Part shown: positions 58,278 through 64,000 of the stretch, piece by piece | Position numbering within the stretch: position 1 is the first letter of the stretch | How the letters are laid out: each line of letters begins with the position of its first letter | Source: Candidatus Binatia bacterium | GTDB taxonomy: Bacteria; Desulfobacterota; Binatia; Bin18 | Length of the DNA stretch: 64,000 bases | Assembly: GCA_022826945.1 (NCBI GenBank) | Contig: JAJDTY010000037.1 | Coordinates: forward strand, 1-64,000 | Direction of reading: 5' to 3' | Program-made: the position numbers and the translations under genes | The notes under the pieces: model-generated | The model's input: the letters and a program-made list of their open reading frames with translations, nothing else | What the model was told of the DNA's origin: nothing | The model's database searches: none

Positions 58278-59249
58278 ATGCAAACGGCTGCTTCCGAGAT
58301 TCCCGCTATCCGCCAGACGGTGAAGAAGCTGTCCCAGATATCGACGCTGCGGGCCGTGTACCATCTGGTTGAAGTCTGGGGTGTAATTGGGCTGGCGGTC
58401 TGGCTGAGTGGCTGGGCCTTGCCTCCATCCACGGGCATCTGGGGAGCGTGTGTTTATATCGGTGCGGTCGTCGTGATTGCCGCGCGGCAGCACGCCCTGA
58501 TGGTCCTCGTGCACGAGGCGATTCATAAACGGATATCGAGAACAGGATGGCTCAACGATACTCTGACCCGTGTGGCTGCGGCGTTTCCGGTCTTTATCTC
58601 GCTCTCGAAGTGGCGCTTCATCCACCTCTATCACCACCAGTATACCTATACCAAGGACGATCCGGACCGGGCTATCTATGCCCGCTACCCCCTGGGCAGC
58701 GGACCGTTTTGGCGGCTTCTGGCTCGGGATGTGTGTGGTCTGAACGTCATCTCGACGTTGAAGTATTTTATTGATCTGCCCTTTGTGACGCGGGACTTTA
58801 ATCGAAAATTCTTGGGTGAGGAGCACTCTGGCCGCTATCGGCAGATCGCTGATATGGGCCAGTTCACGATCTTTTGGGTGGTGGTGTTAAGCGCTGGTTT
58901 TACCTTGTGGGGTTGGGAATTTGGGACATGCTTGGTGTTGTACTGGCTCGTACCGTACTGCACGGTGACCCAGATCTTCTTTCGCATTCGGGGGGCGATT
59001 GAGCACGGTAATGTGCCCGACCCTGAGAACGCCTACCAACAGACGCGGACCTATTTCATGCCCGCGGTCTTGCGTTTTTTCTTTGCGCCCAAGCAGGTGA
59101 ACTACCACCTGGAGCACCACCTGTATCCTTCCGTGCCCTGCTATAATCTTCCCCGGCTGCACGCCGTTCTCAGCCGGGCAATCTATCCTGCCGAGTCCGG
59201 CTATTGCGAGCCATTCTCCACCGGTCTCAAAAAGTTGGTTCAGAGGTAA
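58278..59249 (+). CDS. Fatty acid desaturase family protein
   Basis: Histidine boxes HEAIHKRIS, HLYHHQYT, NYHLEHHLYPSVPCYNLPRLH; TM segments. Confidence 0.92.
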   Translation: MQTAASEIPAIRQTVKKLSQISTLRAVYHLVEVWGVIGLAVWLSGWALPPSTGIWGACVYIGAVVVIAARQHALMVLVHEAIHKRISRTGWLNDTLTRVAAAFPVFISLSKWRFIHLYHHQYTYTKDDPDRAIYARYPLGSGPFWRLLARDVCGLNVISTLKYFIDLPFVTRDFNRKFLGEEHSGRYRQIADMGQFTIFWVVVLSAGFTLWGWEFGTCLVLYWLVPYCTVTQIFFRIRGAIEHGNVPDPENAYQQTRTYFMPAVLRFFFAPKQVNYHLEHHLYPSVPCYNLPRLHAVLSRAIYPAESGYCEPFSTGLKKLVQR

Positions 59250-59270
59250 GGGGAGGGGGAAAACTCTCGA

Positions 59271-59302
59271 CAAAAAACAGGGCAGCCGTATGGCTGCCCT
59301 GT
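59271..59302 (-). terminator. Rho-independent terminator for the minus-strand amidohydrolase gene
   Basis: acagggcagcc-gtat-ggctgccctgt perfect 11-bp stem; T-tract on minus strand (59272-59277). Confidence 0.87.
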
Positions 59303-59326
59303 GTCTCTGCGTCTGTCCCAGATTTT

Positions 59327-60448
59327 CTACAGATCGTACGCTCGGGCCGCGTTATCGCCCAGGATGTTCTGCTGGTCAGGCGGTGGGAGTTCCTTAATCC
59401 CATTCTGTAAAGTGTTGAGGGCGTCCGGGAAGCCGTCAAAATGGGGGAAATCGGTGGACCAGAAGAATTTATCAGATCCCCAGCGCGCGGCAGCCGGTGG
59501 GATCATGCTTTCGTCCACATCACAACCAACCCAGCACTGACGGCGGAAATACTCACTCGGTGGACGCTTGCAGGCCGTCATGAAGCCGCTGTGTTCCCAC
59601 TTGCTGTCCATCCGCTCGACAAAATGTGGCACCCAGCCGGCTCCGACTTCCAGAACCAGCAATTTGAGATTCGGAAAGCGTTCCAGGGTGCCGCCCTCAA
59701 ACATGCTGACAAAGGACGCCTGGATATCAAAGCCCAGCGTGACAGACAGGAAGTAGAAGGGCGAACCGTGAAAGGTGGTATGGTCATACCAGGCACTACC
59801 GTGAAAGTCTGGCCGCGCAATCACGTGCAGGCCGACCGGCATCTGAATATCCTCCGCAACGGCCCAGAACGGATCGTAGGTCGTATCGCCATAGGCTTTC
59901 CCGTTTGCGGGATAGGGGGTCAGCATGACGGCCTTCAGCCCCAACTTGGCTGCGCGTTTCAACTCAACAATGGCGGCCTCGGGGTCCATGAGGGAGATGT
60001 GCGCGACTCCGTATAAGCGGTTGGGGTAGTGGTGACAGAAATCGGCGATCCAGTCGTTGTATACGCGGTTATATGCCAGGGCGAGTCCAGGGTCATTGAC
60101 TTCACCTTCCCACAGCAGGCCGATCGTAGGAAAGAGTACCGCCGCGTCAATGCCGTCAGCGTCTAACTGCTTGATCCGCTCATGCGGGTCGTAGGCCCCC
60201 TTGGGACCATCCATATACAGCTGGTCTTTGGAGAAGACGAGCTCACCGGGCTTGCCAAAACCGGAGGCAACGCCCATCCCTCTGATGGTCGGAGAAATCT
60301 TACCGTCAATGACAAGTGCCTCCCAGCCTTCCTCATCTTTGACGAGGTGCAAGGCGCGCTCTTTGTATTTCGACTCAAGGTTCTCCTTCCACAAATTGGG
60401 TGGCTCTAAAATATGACCATCGGCGTCAATAATTCTTCCGAGTTGCAT
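59327..60448 (-). CDS. Amidohydrolase family protein
   Basis: MQLGRIIDADGHILEPPNLWKENLESKYKERAL...ERIKQLDADGIDAAVLFPTIGLLWEGEVNDPGLALAYNRVYNDWIADFCHHYPNRLYGVAHISLMDPEAA. Confidence 0.93.
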   Translation of the reverse strand: MQLGRIIDADGHILEPPNLWKENLESKYKERALHLVKDEEGWEALVIDGKISPTIRGMGVASGFGKPGELVFSKDQLYMDGPKGAYDPHERIKQLDADGIDAAVLFPTIGLLWEGEVNDPGLALAYNRVYNDWIADFCHHYPNRLYGVAHISLMDPEAAIVELKRAAKLGLKAVMLTPYPANGKAYGDTTYDPFWAVAEDIQMPVGLHVIARPDFHGSAWYDHTTFHGSPFYFLSVTLGFDIQASFVSMFEGGTLERFPNLKLLVLEVGAGWVPHFVERMDSKWEHSGFMTACKRPPSEYFRRQCWVGCDVDESMIPPAAARWGSDKFFWSTDFPHFDGFPDALNTLQNGIKELPPPDQQNILGDNAARAYDL

Positions 60449-60706
60449 TGCGCGTCCCTCCTTGCACACAGATAGACTTTGCCTCGCTTCTAGCTCACTC
60501 TGCCCCGGATTACAAACCGTTTTACGCTTTTTGTAGAGGGTGATGAGAGGGAAGGCCTATCCCGCCGGACTCGAATCTATATCACAAAATGTTGTTCTAC
60601 TATATTTTTCAGAGAACGCTCCCCTTCTTCCTCACGATTTTCCCCACTTTGGCTGTGGGAATACAGGGGACTATTCACCTGTCAAGGGAAGGGCGGTAGG
60701 CGATCC

Positions 60707-60744
60707 TGGTACACTTGCACCACTGACATCGGCAAAGTGTACCA
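60707..60744. repeat. Perfect 10-bp inverted repeat TGGTACACTT...AAGTGTACCA
   Basis: tggtacactt (60707-60716) and aagtgtacca (60735-60744) with 18-bp spacer in a non-coding stretch. Confidence 0.6.
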
Positions 60745-60799
60745 CTTGAGAGTGCTGTCCTGATTTGAACCCAAACAGCCCAATTTCAAAGCGGACGGC

Positions 60800-61009
60800 C
60801 TAATTTGAATTTTTGGCCTCGTTGTAGTGTTGCACTGCGGCTTTCAACGTCGCGAACTGCTCTGGCGTACTTGGTGGGATGAAGGGTAAAAGCATTGGAT
60901 CACCAACGAGTTCACCGGGTATCACCAAACGGTGGTTTCCGCTTAAATCCCTGTAGTTGATAATCATAGTTGGATGAGAGCCTTGACGGTCTCTGGTCTG
61001 GTTCGCCAT
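60800..61009 (-). CDS. Small hypothetical protein
   Basis: MANQTRDRQGSHPTMIINYRDLSGNHRLVIPGELVGDPMLLPFIPPSTPEQFATLKAAVQHYNEAKNSN; preceded by aggagg. Confidence 0.5.
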   Translation of the reverse strand: MANQTRDRQGSHPTMIINYRDLSGNHRLVIPGELVGDPMLLPFIPPSTPEQFATLKAAVQHYNEAKNSN

Positions 61010-61359
61010 TGCTTCCTCCTAATGCGCGACTCTGTGTCCTGGGCGATGCCATACCGCCGGGCGGGTAGCTTCCTGAAGTTCCCCCTGTTCCTGCGCGGCC
61101 TACGCCCACTCTCTCAGTACCTGCAATGCGTTGCCAGGCCTGGGGTCTGCATCGCGGAGGCGCTCTGATTTTTTCAACATCTTCCGCAGAATAGTGTCTT
61201 GACGGCCCATAGCGGGGCCTATGGGCTTGCCCATGGAGCGTTCCTTCCTTCTGCCCTCGTTGCTGTTGCCTCCTTACAAGCAACAGTCGTCGTCGAGATC
61301 AGTAATCTTTTGGATTAGCCCTAGCTTTTGTCAGGGATTTTCTTACCTATGCGGGATTT

Positions 61360-61737
61360 TTAGAGGGAGAGCAAGCAGGCGGGCCGCGACATTCGTAGGC
61401 AGTAAAGCTGGACGCTGCCCCGCTGACGATTACCGCTACGCGTCTTGCGAAACTCAAGGTGCGCATGGCAGCGGCACCCCATGTCGGAGTGCACATGCGC
61501 CATCAGCCAAGCGAGGGAACCGTCTGGAGCCAAGGCGTTGGCTAGCTCCGCGTCGATGGAACGATCATAGTACACCATGCCAGAAAACCCGACCCAGTAG
61601 AGCTGAACAAGGGTCTCCTGTCTAGCTGTTCGAAACGGAAAGTCCAGAGCGTAGTGGTCGCCCCCACATTCCCGCCAACTCTCGGTGTGCACGGCGCGGC
61701 AGGATAGTGTATAGGAACGCTGATTGAGGAGGCCCAT
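61360..61737 (-). CDS. Hypothetical protein (125 aa), divergent from the large nuclease gene
   Basis: MGLLNQRSYTLSCRAVHTESWRECGGDHYALDFPFRTARQETLVQLYWVGFSGMVYYDRSIDAELANALAPDGSLAWLMAHVHSDMGCRCH. Confidence 0.5.
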   Translation of the reverse strand: MGLLNQRSYTLSCRAVHTESWRECGGDHYALDFPFRTARQETLVQLYWVGFSGMVYYDRSIDAELANALAPDGSLAWLMAHVHSDMGCRCHAHLEFRKTRSGNRQRGSVQLYCLRMSRPACLLSL

Positions 61738-61777
61738 GCCGGCGGCTGACCGGTAGGGAGGGGAGAGGAACCCGCAT

Positions 61778-64000
61778 ATGAAACAGACCGCTGACGCTCT
61801 TGTGCGCGCCCCCACGGACCTGAGTAATTTTCTCGGGTGCCAACATCTGTCCGCCCTCGACCTGCGCGCGGCGCGCGGCGAACTCGAGCGGCCCGTCCGG
61901 TACGACGAGGTCCATGAGGAGCTGCGAGAACGTGGACGCGCGCACGAGCAGGCGTACCTTGCACATCTGCGCGCCCAGGGCTTACGCGTTGCCGGTGACG
62001 CGGAGGGCAGCACCAACGAGGCAACCCTGACGGCGATGCGCGCCGGCGTCGACGTTATCTACCAGGCAACGCTCGCGCATGACGTCTGGTCCGGGCGTGT
62101 CGACTTTCTGCGCAAGGTCGATGCGCCCAGCAATCTCGGCAACTGGTCGTATGAACCGTTCGACACCAAGCTGGCCCGGGAGACCAAGGCGGGCACGATC
62201 CTGCAGCTCTGTGTCTACGCCCATCTCCTCGAGAAGATCCAGGGGACACGCCCAGCCTTGATGCATGTCGTCCCGCCAGGCACTAACTTCGAGCCGGTGA
62301 GCTACCGGGTCGACGACTTTGGCGCGTATGTCCGACTTCTCGAATGCAGCATCGATACGTTCATAACGCAGCCGGCTGCGACCTACCCGGAACTGGTCTC
62401 GCACTGCGACTACTGCGCGTGGTGGGCGGCATGCGAGGCACGTCGGCGCAGCGACGACCATCTGTGCTACGTGGCCGGGATTTCCCGCACGCAGATCAAG
62501 ACACTGCGCACGCTGGGCATCGAAACGCTTGCCGGATTGGCGGCGCTGGAGCCCGTTCCGGAGCCGTCCCACGGATCAAGAGACGCATTGGAACGTGTCC
62601 GGGAACAGGCGCGGGTGCAACGGACCGGACGCGATGTGGGTGAGCCCTATTACGAGTTGAAAGCCCCTTTCGACGCCGAGCACGGCCTGGCCCTCCTGCC
62701 CGAGCCCACCGGTGACGACATCTTCCTCGACTTTGAAGGCGATCACTTCGCCACGGAAGGAGTCCAAGAGTACCTCCTCGGCTACGTGATGGCCGACTCC
62801 GGCGGCAATCTCGTCTACACGCCGCTGTGGGCGGAGACCCGCGAGCAGGAGCGGGCGGCCTTCGAGGAGTTTATCGACCTGGCAATAGCGACCCGGAGAC
62901 GCAACCCGGGCGCGCACGTCTATCACTTTGCGCCCTACGAGCCGGCCGCGCTCAAGCGCCTTATGGGCCGGTATGCGACCCGCGAGGTCGCGCTTGACGA
63001 ACTCCTGCGCGGTCGCGCCTTTGTCGACCTGCACCTGGTAGTCAAGCGCGCCGTGGTCGCCAGCGTCGAGCGTTACTCCATCAAGGACCTTGAGCCCTTC
63101 TTCGACTATGGGCGTACACAGGACCTCCGCGAGGCGACGGCGAGCCGGCGAATCGTGGAGAATGCCATCGCCGACGGTGGTCTTGATGAACACCTCGCAT
63201 CGCACCGGCGGATCGTCGAGGACTATAACCGGGAAGACTGCGAGTCCGCTTTGCGGCTGCGCAACTGGCTCGAACAGCTCCGTACCGACGCCATCACTGC
63301 GGGCCACGATCTCCCCCGCCCCGCGGCCGAGAGTGGTGAGGCGTCCGAGGACATCAGCGACCTCGATCGCGCGCTGCAGCGCCTGCGCGACGGTCTGCTG
63401 GACGGGATCCCGGAGGATCCGGCCGTGCGGTCCGCAGACCAGCAGGCTCGGTTCGCGTTGGCCCACATGATGGAGTTTCACCGCCGGGAGGACAAAGCGG
63501 GCTGGTGGGAATACTTTCGCCTGCTTGATCTCGAGGAGGCGGACTTCGGCGACGAGCGGCGGGCGCTGACCGGGCTGGCCTTCGAAGCAGTCGTGGATCC
63601 GAAGTCGGCACCGCTGCAGCGCTACAGCTTCCTCCCACAGGATCTCGACGCCCGTCCAGGGGACGATCTGTACGATCGCGAAGGCAACAGAATCGGAAAA
63701 GTTGAGGCGGTCAACTATGCTGCGCGCACGATCGACATCAAGAAGATGGTGAAGACAGCGGATGCGCACCCGACGGCTGTGGTCCTCCACAACCGAGTGC
63801 CATCCGATGTGTTGCGCGAGGCGCTCATGCGGCTCGGGGAAGCCGTTCTCACGAGGGGACTCGCTCCCGGAGATCCCTTTCGTGCGGCCATGGACCTGCT
63901 GCTCCGCCGCCCGCCCCCGTTGGAGGGTGCCGGCTCCAGTTTACAAGGGCCTGAAGAGAAGACCGTTGAAGCGGCCTGCCGGATCGCGCGCTTCCTGGAC
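61778..64000 (+). CDS. TM0106-like RecB/Cas4-type nuclease fused to RNase H-like/DEDD exonuclease domain (3' end beyond window)
   Basis: Manually translated open frame: MKQTADALVRAPTDLSNFLGCQHLSALDLRAARGE...EPFDTKLARETKAGTILQLCVYAHLL...SHCDYCAWWAACEARRRSDDHLCYVAGISRTQIKTLRTLGI...DDIFLDFEGDHFATEGVQEYLLGYV...YHFAPYEPAALKRLM...YSIKDLEPFFDYG...IVEDYNREDCESALRLRNWL. Confidence 0.88.
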   Translation, partial: MKQTADALVRAPTDLSNFLGCQHLSALDLRAARGELERPVRYDEVHEELRERGRAHEQAYLAHLRAQGLRVAGDAEGSTNEATLTAMRAGVDVIYQATLAHDVWSGRVDFLRKVDAPSNLGNWSYEPFDTKLARETKAGTILQLCVYAHLLEKIQGTRPALMHVVPPGTNFEPVSYRVDDFGAYVRLLECSIDTFITQPAATYPELVSHCDYCAWWAACEARRRSDDHLCYVAGISRTQIKTLRTLGIETLAGLAALEPVPEPSHGSRDALERVREQARVQRTGRDVGEPYYELKAPFDAEHGLALLPEPTGDDIFLDFEGDHFATEGVQEYLLGYVMADSGGNLVYTPLWAETREQERAAFEEFIDLAIATRRRNPGAHVYHFAPYEPAALKRLMGRYATREVALDELLRGRAFVDLHLVVKRAVVASVERYSIKDLEPFFDYGRTQDLREATASRRIVENAIADGGLDEHLASHRRIVEDYNREDCESALRLRNWLEQLRTDAITAGHDLPRPAAESGEASEDISDLDRALQRLRDGLLDGIPEDPAVRSADQQARFALAHMMEFHRREDKAGWWEYFRLLDLEEADFGDERRALTGLAFEAVVDPKSAPLQRYSFLPQDLDARPGDDLYDREGNRIGKVEAVNYAARTIDIKKMVKTADAHPTAVVLHNRVPSDVLREALMRLGEAVLTRGLAPGDPFRAAMDLLLRRPPPLEGAGSSLQGPEEKTVEAACRIARFLD

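Noticed and set aside
60912-61283. 123-aa minus-strand ORF
   Set aside because: Gly/Arg/Pro-rich translation without domain signal, overlapping a more plausible small ORF with an SD sequence (60800-61009).
62576-63790. 404-aa minus-strand ORF
   Set aside because: Antisense to the large nuclease ORF, which has clear family motifs; the track lists the shadow only because the sense ORF has no stop in the window.

Overview
64 kb bacterial chromosomal window, gene-dense, probably from an uncultured deltaproteobacterium-like lineage (weak inference from DUF4416 next to coaBC and the overall gene content). Positions 1-33 kb are mostly housekeeping: NhaC antiporter, queG, HesB/IscA, gph, folP, GST, a lone nuoI, a rhodanese-ThiF/MoeB fusion with a MoaD/ThiS-like carrier, tkt, trmB, coaBC, polyprenyl synthase, UDG, NfeD/slipin, queA, tgt, yajC-secD-secF-recJ. 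Positions 33-60 kb form a catabolic/accessory block: acyl-CoA dehydrogenases, CaiB-type CoA transferase, luciferase-like monooxygenases, cupins, SDRs, amidohydrolase, desaturase, and a second NhaC antiporter. Small toxin-antitoxin (TA) type modules are scattered through the window. By direct reading, several are broken: an in-frame TGA in a FitA-like antitoxin, an in-frame TAG in a zeta-like toxin, a frameshift in a VapC, a truncated YhcG/DUF1016, and a Phd-type antitoxin reduced to its C-terminal segment. The last four sit in one string of overlapping ORFs (55.5-57.3 kb). The window ends in a large open ORF (61778 to beyond the window end) that the ORF track does not list: a Cas4/RecB-like nuclease with a DEDD/RNase H-like domain (TM0106-like). 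Other items of interest: a ubiquitin-like sulfur carrier ending GG-VCG, a tandem secreted paralogue pair with an unfamiliar Cys-containing repeat and an ATG-to-ACG start shift, and a cupin with a histone-like Lys/Arg tail. No tRNA, rRNA, CRISPR array, prophage or intact transposase was recognised.
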